Assembly (NCBI GenBank): GCA_011390315.1
Contig: JAABSQ010000565.1
Coordinates: 1-41,686, forward strand
Direction of reading: 5' to 3'
Origin: Desulfobacteraceae bacterium
GTDB taxonomy: Bacteria; Desulfobacterota; Desulfobacteria; Desulfobacterales; Desulfococcaceae
DNA length: 41,686 nucleotides
Positions within the stretch are counted from its first letter, which is position 1. Every line of letters starts with the position of its first letter. Position numbers and translations under genes: made by a program. The notes beneath the pieces are model-generated. The model made no database searches. It worked only from the letters and a program-made list of their open reading frames with translations, and had not been told where the DNA came from. Positions 1-9,029 of the stretch are shown here, one piece after another.

Positions 1-109
1 ACCGCCCGTGAGCGGAGCATTCCGGTGATCGGCGAAATCGAACTGGCCTCCCGGTTTGTGAAGGCGCCTATTCTGGCGGTCACCGGCACCAACGGCAAAA
101 CCACCACCA
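1..109 (+). repeat. Near-identical copy of an internal murD segment (copy 1, at window edge)
   Basis: Bases 1-109 match 4093-4201 in the same orientation at a constant offset of 4092. I find only two differences, at 78 (g versus t) and 90 (c versus t). The match ends just after the P-loop codons shared by MurD and MurE. Upstream of the P-loop the encoded residues (ARERSIPVIGEIELASRF) are MurD-like, while everything downstream is MurE. Both mismatches lie in the part that could come from the real murE P-loop, so the switch point is probably at or before base 78. An assembly join at a contig end or a murD-to-murE gene conversion could both produce this. Confidence 0.95.
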
Positions 110-1275
110 GCCTGCTGATCGAGCATATCCTTGCCGCCGCCGGATTTCAGGTCGGCGTGATCGGCACCATCGACTACCATTACGCCGGAAAAAGCTTTCC
201 GAATCCGGTGACCACTCCGGAATCCCTCGATCTGCAGCGGATTCTGGCCGAAATGAGAGATCACGGCGTCACCCATGCGGTGATGGAGGCCTCTTCCCAT
301 GCCATCGATCTGGACCGCATCCAAAGCTGCTGGCTGGATCTGGGGGTCTTTACCAACATCAGCCAGGACCACCTCGATTATCACGGCGACATGGAACGGT
401 ACTGGGCCTGCAAAAAAAGCCTGTTTACCCGTCACCTGGTATCGGGGCCCAAAAAAGATCGCGCCGCGGCGGTGATCAACTTCCAGGATTCCAGGGGGAG
501 GGTTCTGGCCGAGACGCTTTCTACTCCCTGCATCCGGGTCGGGCAGGAACCCGATTGCGACGTTCGACCCGACGGAGTCCGGTATGACCTGACCGGGCTT
601 GCCGGGCGTATTCTCACCCCCGAGGACGGGTTCGATCTGTCCTCCAACCTGATCGGGGCCCATAATCTGGAAAATATCCTCTGTGCGGCGGGTGTGGGAA
701 GCGCGCTGGGATTGCCTCCGTCCGTGATCCAATCGGGAATTGAATCCCTGCGGTGCGTTCCCGGGCGCCTGGAGCCGGTGGAAAACGGCTTCGGCCGGTT
801 TGTTTTCGTGGATTACGCCCACACCCCCGCCGCTTTGGAGAATGTGCTGACCGCTTTAAAAGACCTCGGCGGTCACCGGATTATCTGCATCTTCGGATGC
901 GGGGGAGATCGGGACCGGGACAAGCGGCCTCGAATGGGCGAGGTGGTGGGCCGCCTCGCGGATCTGGCGGTGGTCACCTCGGACAACCCGCGGACCGAAC
1001 CGCCGCTGTCGATTGTGGAGGCGATCATCCCCGGAATTCGAAAAAGCTCTCCCCGATGCTATGACCCGGTCGATGTGGCCGACGGGTTTGAAAACAAAGG
1101 GTTCTTGGTGGAGCCGGATCGACGGCGCGCCATCTCCATCGGCATCTCGGCTTCCCGAGCCGGGGACATCGTTCTGCTCGCGGGCAAAGGACATGAAACT
1201 TACCAGGAGGTGGGGGGCCGAACCCTCCATTTCGACGACCGGGAAGAAGCCAAGCGCGCCCTGGAGGTTTTATGA
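1..1275 (+). CDS. murE: UDP-MurNAc-tripeptide synthetase MurE, 5'-partial and chimeric at its N-terminus
   Basis: MurE is the cytoplasmic ATP-dependent ligase that adds the third residue, here probably meso-diaminopimelate, to UDP-MurNAc-L-Ala-D-Glu. The ATP P-loop GTNGKTTT, the central ligase domain (MEASSHAIDLDRI, NISQDHLDYHGDMERYW) and the C-terminal domain are present. The motif DNPRTEPP is the signature of meso-DAP-adding enzymes. The frame is open to base 1, so the GTG at 25 given by the ORF track is not a real start. The roughly 100-residue UDP-substrate domain is missing from the window, and what precedes the P-loop is MurD sequence (see repeat). The stop overlaps the murF start by 4 bases (ATGA). 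Identity downstream of the P-loop is secure; the 5' end is not trustworthy. Confidence 0.93.
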   Translation, partial: TARERSIPVIGEIELASRFVKAPILAVTGTNGKTTTSLLIEHILAAAGFQVGVIGTIDYHYAGKSFPNPVTTPESLDLQRILAEMRDHGVTHAVMEASSHAIDLDRIQSCWLDLGVFTNISQDHLDYHGDMERYWACKKSLFTRHLVSGPKKDRAAAVINFQDSRGRVLAETLSTPCIRVGQEPDCDVRPDGVRYDLTGLAGRILTPEDGFDLSSNLIGAHNLENILCAAGVGSALGLPPSVIQSGIESLRCVPGRLEPVENGFGRFVFVDYAHTPAALENVLTALKDLGGHRIICIFGCGGDRDRDKRPRMGEVVGRLADLAVVTSDNPRTEPPLSIVEAIIPGIRKSSPRCYDPVDVADGFENKGFLVEPDRRRAISIGISASRAGDIVLLAGKGHETYQEVGGRTLHFDDREEAKRALEVL

Positions 1276-2696
1276 AGAAAACGGCCTGGCGGGCGTCGGA
1301 CCTTCTCTCGGCCACCGGGGGAGAATGGCTGGGGGGAAATCCGGAACACCGCTTTTCCGCCATCTCCATCGATTCCCGCACATTGCCGGCGGACGCCCTG
1401 TTTTTTGCGGTCCGAGGGGAGCGCCTCGACGGCCACGACTATATCGACCAGGCCGTCGTCCGGGGAGCTTCTGGAATCGTGGTGGAACGGGATAAAACCG
1501 GTGTTCTTTCCATTCGAAAATGGACCGAACAGGGAATCGCCTGCGTGGCGGTGACCGATACCACCGATGCTTTGGGGGATCTGGCCCGATTCCACCGCCG
1601 GCGGATCGGATGCCGGATTGCCGCCATTACCGGTTCCAACGGAAAAACCACCACCCGGGCCATGGCCGCCTCGGTATTGGAAAGGCGGTTCGTCACCCTG
1701 GCCACCCGGGGAAATCTCAACAACCAGTTCGGGCTTCCCCTGACCCTGTTTCGCCTGACCCCCGAGCACCGGACGGCGGTGTTGGAACTGGGGATGAATC
1801 ATGCCGGTGAAATCCGCAAATTGACCCGGATCTGCGAACCGGACCTCGGGGTCATCACCAACATCGCGCCGGCCCATCTTCACGGGGTCGGATCATTGGA
1901 GGGGGTGATGAACGCCAAGGGGGAACTTCTGGAGGAGATGCCCGACCGGGGAACCGCAGTGCTCAATGGAGATGATTCCCGATGCCGGGAACTGGCCCGA
2001 AGGTGGCCCGGCCGGCTGGTGCTCTTCGGAACCGCCTCCGAATGTACCCTTCGAGCCGAATCGATTGAAGAATCGAAAACCGGAATCTCCTTTGTACTGA
2101 AATTTCCAGGTGAAGAACGGCTGGTCCGGCTTCCCGTTCCCGGCCGTTTCATGGTCTCCAACGCCCTTGCGGCGGCTGCCGTCGGATATGAATCGGGTCT
2201 GAAACCGTCGGAAATTCGAGACGGCCTCGAAGGCTTCGCGCCGGTTCCCGGGCGCATGAACCTGCTGAACACCCGCCGATCCATCCGCTTGATCGATGAC
2301 ACCTACAACGCCAATCCCGCCTCCATGAAAGGCGCCATCCGGTCTTTCGGATTTCTCAAGGGAAAGCGACGCGGTTTTCTGGTCCTGGGGGATATGCTGG
2401 AACTGGGCGATGAGGCCGCGGCCCTGCACCGCGAGGTGGGAACGGAGGCTGCTCAATCGGCGGCAACCATGCTGATGGCTTTCGGAAGCTTTGCCGAATC
2501 GATTCGAGAGGGCGCCCTGGAAGGGGGAATGGCCTCCGCCCAGGTCTTTCTCGGTTCCCGGGAGGAGATCACCGCCGCCCTGAAAGCCGTCCTGCAGCCG
2601 GAAGACTGGGTTCTGGTCAAGGGCTCCCGGGGCATGGCCATGGAAAAAATCCTCAATGCAATCAAAGACTGGGCTGATCAATCGGAAGACGCCTGA
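1272..2696 (+). CDS. murF: UDP-MurNAc-tripeptide--D-Ala-D-Ala ligase MurF
   Basis: MurF adds D-Ala-D-Ala to the UDP-MurNAc-tripeptide, the last cytoplasmic step of precursor synthesis. The 474-residue protein has the usual three-domain Mur-ligase layout and length. It has an N-terminal substrate domain (SIDSRTLPADALFFAVRGE), a P-loop ITGSNGKTTT, the central motif ELGMNHAGEI, and a C-terminal domain with DDTYNANPASMKGAI and VLGDMLELG. The ATG overlaps the murE stop by four bases and is preceded by GGAGG, so the two are probably translationally coupled. mraY begins 12 bases after the stop. Confidence 0.97.
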   Translation: MKKTAWRASDLLSATGGEWLGGNPEHRFSAISIDSRTLPADALFFAVRGERLDGHDYIDQAVVRGASGIVVERDKTGVLSIRKWTEQGIACVAVTDTTDALGDLARFHRRRIGCRIAAITGSNGKTTTRAMAASVLERRFVTLATRGNLNNQFGLPLTLFRLTPEHRTAVLELGMNHAGEIRKLTRICEPDLGVITNIAPAHLHGVGSLEGVMNAKGELLEEMPDRGTAVLNGDDSRCRELARRWPGRLVLFGTASECTLRAESIEESKTGISFVLKFPGEERLVRLPVPGRFMVSNALAAAAVGYESGLKPSEIRDGLEGFAPVPGRMNLLNTRRSIRLIDDTYNANPASMKGAIRSFGFLKGKRRGFLVLGDMLELGDEAAALHREVGTEAAQSAATMLMAFGSFAESIREGALEGGMASAQVFLGSREEITAALKAVLQPEDWVLVKGSRGMAMEKILNAIKDWADQSEDA

Positions 2697-2708
2697 ACTC
2701 ACTGCGAT

Positions 2709-3788
2709 ATGCTATATCATCTTCTCTATCCGCTCCATACGACGTTTACGGTATTCAATGTTTTCCGGTATATCACCTTCCGGACCATTTATGCCAGTTT
2801 GACCGCCTTTCTGATCTGTTTTGTTCTGGGTCCCTGGGTGATTCGCAAGTTGAGCCGAATGCAGGTGGGGCAATATGTGCGGGACACCGGTCCCCAGAGT
2901 CATTTTAAGAAGAACGGCACCCCCACCATGGGGGGCGCCCTGATCATTTTTTCCGCGGTGGCATCCATCTTTCTCTGGATGGATCTTACCAATCTCTATG
3001 TCTGGATCGTTCTGCTGGTGCTGGTCGGATACGGGGCCATCGGGTTTTACGACGACTATCTGATGCAGGTGAAAAAGCGAAGCAAGGGGTTGAGCGCCCG
3101 GGATAAACTCCTGATGCAGACCGGTCTGGCACTGGTGATAGGGCTATTGTTCTATCTTTCGCCGGGGTTCGACACCCATTTGACCATTCCTTTTTTCAAA
3201 CGGATTTACCCGGACCTGGGTTTGGGTTATATCCTGTTTGCAGCTCTGGTCATCGTGGGGACCTCCAATGCGGTCAATTTGACCGACGGCCTGGACGGCC
3301 TGGCCATCGGGCCGGTCATCGTGGCGGCGGTTACGTATATGATCTTTGCCTATGTGACGGGGCATATCCGAATTGCCGAATACCTTCAGATCAATTTTGT
3401 TCCAGGCAGCGGCGAGATCAGCATTTTCTGCGGCGTTTTGGTGGGCTCGGGGCTCGGATTTCTCTGGTTCAACGCCTATCCGGCCCAGGTCTTCATGGGG
3501 GATGTGGGGTCTCTGGCGCTGGGTGCCGCCATCGGAACGGTGGCGGTGATCACCAAACAGGAGATTATGCTGCTTCTGGTGGGGGGGTTGTTCGTCATCG
3601 AAGCCCTCTCGGTGATTTTTCAGGTGGGATTTTTCAAGATGACCAACGGTCGCCGGATTTTCAGAATGGCTCCGCTCCACCATCACTTCGAACTCAAGGG
3701 ATGGCCGGAACCCAAAGTCATCGTCCGGTTCTGGATCATCTCCATCGCCTTGGCCCTGGTATCTCTCAGCACCCTGAAATTGAGGTAG
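2709..3788 (+). CDS. mraY: Phospho-N-acetylmuramoyl-pentapeptide transferase MraY
   Basis: MraY is a polytopic inner-membrane enzyme that moves phospho-MurNAc-pentapeptide from UDP onto undecaprenyl phosphate, forming lipid I. The 359-residue length is normal for the family. Hallmarks are GTPTMGGAL after the first cytoplasmic loop, the aspartate-rich [25 protein letters not shown], the [12 protein letters not shown]-type segment, and the cytoplasmic [13 protein letters not shown] motif. About ten hydrophobic segments are visible. It sits in its usual place between murF and murD. Confidence 0.97.
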   Translation: MLYHLLYPLHTTFTVFNVFRYITFRTIYASLTAFLICFVLGPWVIRKLSRMQVGQYVRDTGPQSHFKKNGTPTMGGALIIFSAVASIFLWMDLTNLYVWIVLLVLVGYGAIGFYDDYLMQVKKRSKGLSARDKLLMQTGLALVIGLLFYLSPGFDTHLTIPFFKRIYPDLGLGYILFAALVIVGTSNAVNLTDGLDGLAIGPVIVAAVTYMIFAYVTGHIRIAEYLQINFVPGSGEISIFCGVLVGSGLGFLWFNAYPAQVFMGDVGSLALGAAIGTVAVITKQEIMLLLVGGLFVIEALSVIFQVGFFKMTNGRRIFRMAPLHHHFELKGWPEPKVIVRFWIISIALALVSLSTLKLR

Positions 3789-3830
3789 CCGAATGACCCG
3801 ATGCCGTATCCATCTCATTTTTGAAGCTGA

Positions 3831-5223
3831 ATGAAACAGGTGAACCCTGCGGGAATGAATCTTTCCGGTAAACAAGTGGCGGTGGTCGGCATGGGACGGA
3901 CCGGCCTGTCCTGTGTGCGATTCCTCTGCGGTCAAGGGGCTTTTGTGATCGCCAATGACGGGCGAGTGGGTGGATGAGGCCCGTGCCCTGGGCGCACGAC
4001 CGGTGTGGGGCGATCATCCGCCGGATCTGTTCGCCCAAGCGGATCTCGTGGTGGTGAGCCCCGGCGTCCCCCACACCCTCGGTTTCCTTCAAACCGCCCG
4101 TGAGCGGAGCATTCCGGTGATCGGCGAAATCGAACTGGCCTCCCGGTTTGTGAAGGCGCCTATTCTGGCTGTCACCGGCACTAACGGCAAAACCACCACC
4201 ACGACCCTTCTGGGCGAAATGCTGAAGCAGTCCGGATTCGAGGTGTTTGTGGGGGGCAATATCGGCACCCCGCTGATCGATTATGTTGCAGAACAAAAAC
4301 CGGCCGACCGGGTGGTGGTGGAGGTGAGCAGTTTTCAACTGGATACCATCGTCTCTTTCCGACCGTCTGCGGCGGTGTTGCTCAACATCACCGAAGATCA
4401 TATGGATCGGTACCCGGATTTCGCTGCCTATGTTCACAGCAAGGGGCGTATTTTCGAAAATCAGACGGCGGAGGACACCGCCATTCTCAACGGGTCCGAT
4501 TCCCGGGTCCTTGCCGCCGCCGACCGGATCAAAAGCCGGAAATGGTTTTTCAACAGACCGGATGGACACCCCCCGGGCGCCGTTGAGAAGGGAGGCCGTC
4601 TGGACATTCAGGCCGGCGGAAACGGGTTCTCCCTGGATCTCTTCAAGACGCCCCTCGAAGGTGCTCACAACCGGGAGAATATTGCCGCCGCCGCCTTGGC
4701 GGCCTTGGCTGCCGGAGGGACGCCGGCCGGCATTCGAACCGCCCTGGTCCGATTCCGGGGGTTGCCGCATCGGCTCGCCTATGTGGAAACGGTGAACGGG
4801 GTCCGGTATTATGATGATTCCAAGGGAACCAATGTGGACGCGGTGGTCCGGGCGCTGGAAACCTTTCAAGAGCCGGTGATTCTGATCATGGGCGGCAGGG
4901 GAAAGGGAGGCGGATATGGCCCTCTCAAACATCCCATCGGGCGCGGCGTAAAACAATTGATCGCCATGGGCGAAACCCGGGAGGCGATAAAATCGGAACT
5001 GGGTCCGGTCTGCGCCCGCGGGGCGGAGATCGTCGCCTCCATGGAGGATGCGGTGCGGTCCGCCGCCGAAGCAGCCGAACCCGGCGACGTGGTGCTGCTT
5101 TCGCCTTCCGGATCGAGTTTTGATATGTTCACCAGCTACAGCCATCGGGGGGAATGCTTCTGCCGGGCGGTTCAAGCACTGAAAAAAAAGGAGGAACATG
5201 CGGCCTTATCTGCCGGGGTATAG
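3831..5223 (+). pseudogene. murD: UDP-MurNAc-L-alanine--D-glutamate ligase MurD, interrupted by a frameshift
   Basis: MurD adds D-Glu to UDP-MurNAc-L-Ala. The N-terminal Rossmann start (NLSGKQVAVVGMGRTGLSC) is in one frame from ATG 3831 or ATG 3855 and runs into TGA at 3975-3977. The rest is in the next frame, tracked as an ORF from 3955, and carries WVDEARALG, the UDP-site segment VVVSPGVPH, the P-loop GTNGKTTTTT, NITEDHMDRY and the C-terminal DDSKGTNVDA. The join at about 3954-3977 needs either one extra base in the GGG run or a deletion of 3n+2 bases. By memory of the family, several residues seem missing here, which favours a deletion. murD is normally essential, so an assembly error or a strain mixture is more likely than true inactivation. 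The 3' end overlaps ftsW by 26 bases. Confidence 0.85.
4093..4201 (+). repeat. murD segment duplicated at the window start (copy 2)
   Basis: This is the in-context copy of the 109-base segment found at 1-109, differing at 4170 and 4182. It encodes the end of the MurD N-terminal domain and the P-loop, and fits the surrounding MurD frame on both sides. It is therefore the native location, and the copy at base 1 is the displaced one. Confidence 0.95.
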
Positions 5224-6352
5224 GGGCAGTTTTCGAAGCGGATTTCATATGCCGCCGCCGTATGATCTGCGGCTCCTGTTTCCCATGCTCTTTCTGGTGG
5301 GAATCGGAATCGTCATGGTCTACAGCGCCAGTTCCGCCGTGGCTTTGAAAGATCACGGCTCCGACCAGTTTTTTCTGCGCCGACAGGCCCTGTATGTTTT
5401 TCCGGGGTTTGCGGTTCTGCTGATGTGCCGGTATTTTCCGATTCGATTTTTGCGGGCCCTGGCCTACCCGATCCTGGGGTTGTCCTTCGTCAGTCTGGTC
5501 ATGGTTCTTCTGCCCGGTTTCGGAATCAAGGCCGGCGGGGCCACCCGGTGGCTTCGGTTGGGGACGATCTCCTTTCAACCGGCCGAATTTGCCCGGTTGG
5601 CCATGGTGGTCTACCTGGCCTATTCCATGAGCAAGAAAGATTATAAACTGGAGACCTTTTCAGTGGGATTTGTGCCCCATGTGATGATTCTGCTGGTGTT
5701 TACCTTTTTGATCATGCTCCAGCCCGATTTCGGCACCGTGGTCATCCTTTTCGCCATCACCTGGATTCTGATGTTCGTGGGCGGCGTTCGCCTGAAATAT
5801 CTTCTCCTTTCGTTTCTAAGTTCGCTGCCGGTGGTGTATCTCTTTCTGATCGGATCTTCCTACCGCATGCGGCGGATCATCAGCTTTATCAATCCCTGGC
5901 GGTATGCCCATGATGAAGGGTATCAGACGGTTCATTCTCTGATGGCCTTCGGAACGGGCGGCATCTGGGGCGTCGGTTTGGGCAAAGGGTATCAGAAACT
6001 GTTCTATCTGCCCGAACCTCATACCGATTTTATTTTTTCGGTGATCGGAGAGGAACTGGGCCTGATGGGGATCCTGCTGGTGGTGGTCTGCTTCGCCTAT
6101 ATACTTTGGAACGGCGTCAAGATCGCCCGCAGCGCCGAGGATACCTTTTCAAGTTTTCTTGCGGTGGGCCTGACCGTTTGCGTCGGTCTGCAGGCCTGCG
6201 TCAATATGGGAGTGGCTCTGGCGCTGTTGCCGACCAAAGGGTTGACGCTCCCTTTTATCAGCTACGGCGGCACCTCTCTGATCATGAACATGGCCTTTAT
6301 CGGTCTGTTGATGAATATCGGCGCTTCTCAGACCCGGCAGGAATCTCCATGA
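5198..6352 (+). CDS. ftsW: Septal peptidoglycan glycosyltransferase FtsW (SEDS family)
   Basis: FtsW is the polytopic SEDS protein that polymerises lipid II at the division septum together with a class B penicillin-binding protein. The 384-residue protein has about ten membrane segments. SEDS hallmarks are VMVYSASSAVA near the N-terminus, GGATRWLRLG, the QPDFGT segment, the GLGKGYQK loop, HTDFIFSVIGEELG, and the C-terminal KGLTLPFISYGGTSL. The ATG follows AAAAGGAGGAAC, an excellent ribosome site lying inside the end of murD. The TGA overlaps the murG start by four bases. Its place between murD and murG makes FtsW a better call than its paralogue RodA. Confidence 0.95.
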   Translation: MRPYLPGYRGSFRSGFHMPPPYDLRLLFPMLFLVGIGIVMVYSASSAVALKDHGSDQFFLRRQALYVFPGFAVLLMCRYFPIRFLRALAYPILGLSFVSLVMVLLPGFGIKAGGATRWLRLGTISFQPAEFARLAMVVYLAYSMSKKDYKLETFSVGFVPHVMILLVFTFLIMLQPDFGTVVILFAITWILMFVGGVRLKYLLLSFLSSLPVVYLFLIGSSYRMRRIISFINPWRYAHDEGYQTVHSLMAFGTGGIWGVGLGKGYQKLFYLPEPHTDFIFSVIGEELGLMGILLVVVCFAYILWNGVKIARSAEDTFSSFLAVGLTVCVGLQACVNMGVALALLPTKGLTLPFISYGGTSLIMNMAFIGLLMNIGASQTRQESP

Positions 6353-7542
6353 GTCCGCTTCCGGTCCGAACCGCAGGGGGGAGTCCGACCCATCGGCCTC
6401 TGAAGCTGCTGGTGGCCGGCGGCGGCACCGGCGGGCATCTTTTTCCGGGAATCGCCGTGGCGGAAGCCTTCTGTGATTCCGATCCGCGCAACCGGGTGCT
6501 GTTCGTGAATGCCGGACGTCCCTTTGAAGTCGAGACCCTGAACCGGTCGGGATGGCCGCACCGGCGAATCACCGTTGAGGGGATCAAGGGAATCGGACGG
6601 CGGCGGCAATTGCGGGCCGGTCTGAAAATTCCGGTCGGTGTGTGGGAATCGATGGGCATCCTTCGAAAATTCAAGCCGGATCTGGTGCTCGGGGTGGGCG
6701 GGTATTCCTCGGGTCCGGTTCTGGCGGCCGCCGCGCTTCTGGGGATCAAGACGGTGCTTCACGAACAGAACTCGATTCCGGGCATTACCAATCGCATCCT
6801 GTCTCGATTTGCCGACCGGATCTGTGTATCGTTTCCCCTGAAAGCGGGACCGCTGTCCGGCAAAAGGTATCGGGGAAAAGTGCGATTGACCGGGAATCCG
6901 ATTCGCAAAGCCTTTTTCACGAATGTGGAAGGGATGGAGAACACCGAGACCGGCTCGTCGGTGAAACCGCCATTTCGAATATTGATCATCGGGGGAAGCC
7001 AGGGTGCTCATGCCGTCAACCGCGCCATGACGGATGCCGCGGCCCGTCTCGGGCAGACGGAATCGATCGGAATCACGCACCAAACCGGTCCGAATGACCG
7101 GTCGGAGGTGGAAACGGCCTACCGGCGCCTGGGGATTTCCGCAACGGTGGAGGCTTTTTTTCACGACATGAGCCGGCGATACCGAGAGGCCGATCTGCTG
7201 GTCTGCAGGGCCGGAGCCACCACGATTGCCGAGATCACCGCCGTCGGAAAGGCCGCCGTTTTCATCCCCTTTCCCTATGCAGCCGACGATCACCAGATGG
7301 TCAATGCCCGGGTCCTGGCGGATGCGGGGGCGGCCGAATTGATTCCGGAAAAGGAATTGACCGGTGAAAAACTGGCGGAGAGAATCCGGTTTTTCCAGAC
7401 GCGTCCCGAGGCGCTGTCGACCATGGCCGCCCGGGCCCGGAATTTCGGCAGACCCGATGCCGCGGAGCGGATTGTGGACGAATGCCGTCGGCTTGTAATG
7501 AACCGAGAATCGAAAAGGGCGGATACGTCCGAAGAGGATTGA
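6349..7542 (+). CDS. murG: UDP-GlcNAc--lipid I N-acetylglucosaminyltransferase MurG
   Basis: MurG is a peripheral inner-membrane GT-B glycosyltransferase that converts lipid I to lipid II. I start it at ATG 6349, overlapping the ftsW stop as ATGA, not at the track start 6106, which lies inside ftsW. That gives 397 residues, slightly long because of about 17 extra residues before LKLLVAGGGTGGHLFPG, the N-terminal glycine-rich motif. Further family motifs are VGGYSSGPVLAAA, HEQNSIPGITNR, GNPIRKAF, IIGGSQGAHAVN, and the UDP-GlcNAc-binding VCRAGATTIAEI with FPYAADDHQ. murC follows after 10 bases. Confidence 0.96.
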   Translation: MSPLPVRTAGGSPTHRPLKLLVAGGGTGGHLFPGIAVAEAFCDSDPRNRVLFVNAGRPFEVETLNRSGWPHRRITVEGIKGIGRRRQLRAGLKIPVGVWESMGILRKFKPDLVLGVGGYSSGPVLAAAALLGIKTVLHEQNSIPGITNRILSRFADRICVSFPLKAGPLSGKRYRGKVRLTGNPIRKAFFTNVEGMENTETGSSVKPPFRILIIGGSQGAHAVNRAMTDAAARLGQTESIGITHQTGPNDRSEVETAYRRLGISATVEAFFHDMSRRYREADLLVCRAGATTIAEITAVGKAAVFIPFPYAADDHQMVNARVLADAGAAELIPEKELTGEKLAERIRFFQTRPEALSTMAARARNFGRPDAAERIVDECRRLVMNRESKRADTSEED

Positions 7543-7552
7543 GAATTCAGTT

Positions 7553-8932
7553 ATGTATCTGAAGCGGTATCATATCCATTTCGTGGGCATCGGCGGCATC
7601 GGTATGAGCGGCATAGCCGAACTGCTGCTGAATCTGGGGTATAAGGTGTCGGGTTCCGACAAAAAACTGTCCGACATTACGCAGCGGCTGGAACGGTTCG
7701 GCGGACGGGTCTACGAAGGCCATGCCGAAGACCAGATCGTCGGGGCCGACGTGGTGGTCATCTCCTCGGCGGTGCCTCAGGACAATCCGGAGGTGTCGGC
7801 CGCTCGCCGGGAGTCGATTCCGGTGATCCGCCGGGCGGAGATGCTGGCCGAATTGATGCGGCTCAAGTACAGTGTGGCGGTGGCCGGAGCCCACGGCAAA
7901 ACCACCACCACCTCCATCGTATCCGCGGTTCTGGCCGGGGGCGGACTCGATCCCACCGTGGTGATCGGGGGCAAGCTCAAAAGCATCGGCTCCAATGCGG
8001 TGCTCGGTAAGGGAGAATTCATTGTGGCCGAAGCCGATGAGAGCGACGGCTCTTTCCTGAAGATGTCGCCCACCATCGCCGTGGTCACCAATATCGACCG
8101 GGAGCATCTCGATTACTATAAGGACCTGGATGAGATCAAGTCGGTGTTTCTCGATTTCATCGAACGGATCCCCTTTTACGGGCTGGCGGTCTTGTGCCTG
8201 GACAACGAGGCGGTCCAGGATCTGATCCCCCGAATTCGAAAGCGGTTCGCCACCTACGGAACCTCATCCCAGGCCGATTTTCAGGCAAGAGAACTTGCTT
8301 TCGAAGGGCTGAAGAGTCGGTTTACGGTCTACCATGAGGGACGGTCCCTCGGTCGAATTCTGCTGAACCTTCCCGGCCGACACAATGTGCTCAATGCCAT
8401 GGCCAGCATCGCCGTCGGTATCGAGCTGGACATTCCCTTCGACAGCATCAAGCATGCCTTGGAATCGATCGAAGGGGTTCAGCGCCGCCTGGAAATCAAG
8501 GGAGAGGTGAGCCGAATCCTGGTGGTGGATGATTACGGTCATCACCCTACCGAGATCAAAACCACCCTTCAGACCGCTCGGGAGAGTTGGCCGGACAGGC
8601 GCCTCGTGGCGGTGTTTCAACCCCATCGATACACCCGCACCCACGCCCTGTTCAATGAATTCACCCGAGCCTTTTACCAGTCGGATGTGCTGGTGGTGCT
8701 GCCGATCTATTCCGCGGGTGAAGCCGCAATCGAGGGGGCGAGCGGTCGAGCCTTGTTTGAGGGAATTCGACTCCACGGGCACAAGGATGTGATCTATTTG
8801 GAAGATACCCGATCGGCCGTCGACCATTTGAAGAAAATGCTTCAACCGGGCGACCTTCTGCTGACCTTGGGCGCCGGGGATATCTACCGGTTGGGAGAAA
8901 GGCTCCTGTCGGAGCTGGAATCCATTCGATAA
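7553..8932 (+). CDS. murC: UDP-N-acetylmuramate--L-alanine ligase MurC
   Basis: MurC is the ATP-dependent ligase that attaches L-Ala to UDP-MurNAc, the first amino-acid step. The 459-residue protein is the usual length. It opens with the UDP-binding HFVGIGGIGMSGIAELL, has ISSAVPQDNPEV, the MurC-type P-loop AGAHGKTTTTS, EADESDGSFLKM and TNIDREHLDYY. The C-terminal domain carries VDDYGHHPTEI and FQPHRYTRT. It follows murG closely and is followed by a 97-base gap before murB. Confidence 0.97.
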   Translation: MYLKRYHIHFVGIGGIGMSGIAELLLNLGYKVSGSDKKLSDITQRLERFGGRVYEGHAEDQIVGADVVVISSAVPQDNPEVSAARRESIPVIRRAEMLAELMRLKYSVAVAGAHGKTTTTSIVSAVLAGGGLDPTVVIGGKLKSIGSNAVLGKGEFIVAEADESDGSFLKMSPTIAVVTNIDREHLDYYKDLDEIKSVFLDFIERIPFYGLAVLCLDNEAVQDLIPRIRKRFATYGTSSQADFQARELAFEGLKSRFTVYHEGRSLGRILLNLPGRHNVLNAMASIAVGIELDIPFDSIKHALESIEGVQRRLEIKGEVSRILVVDDYGHHPTEIKTTLQTARESWPDRRLVAVFQPHRYTRTHALFNEFTRAFYQSDVLVVLPIYSAGEAAIEGASGRALFEGIRLHGHKDVIYLEDTRSAVDHLKKMLQPGDLLLTLGAGDIYRLGERLLSELESIR

Positions 8933-9029
8933 CCGGTGTTTGGAAAATATTGGATTTTAAAGCGATTCGAAAGGGCATGGGCCAAAAATATCACAGCATT
9001 CCGAAAGGATTCGGATTAATCTGGCCCGA

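Noticed and set aside
3950-3980. Programmed frameshift in murD
   Set aside because: No slippery sequence or downstream pseudoknot is apparent, and MurD is not known to use frameshifting.
432-5199. Minus-strand ORFs opposite the mur genes, up to 477 codons (3766-5199)
   Set aside because: They are shadows of strongly conserved plus-strand Mur genes, with repetitive His/Arg/Gly-rich translations typical of antisense frames in GC-rich DNA.
6106-6348. Extended murG start in the ORF track
   Set aside because: These bases lie inside ftsW in another frame; the ATGA overlap at 6349 gives a normal MurG N-terminus.
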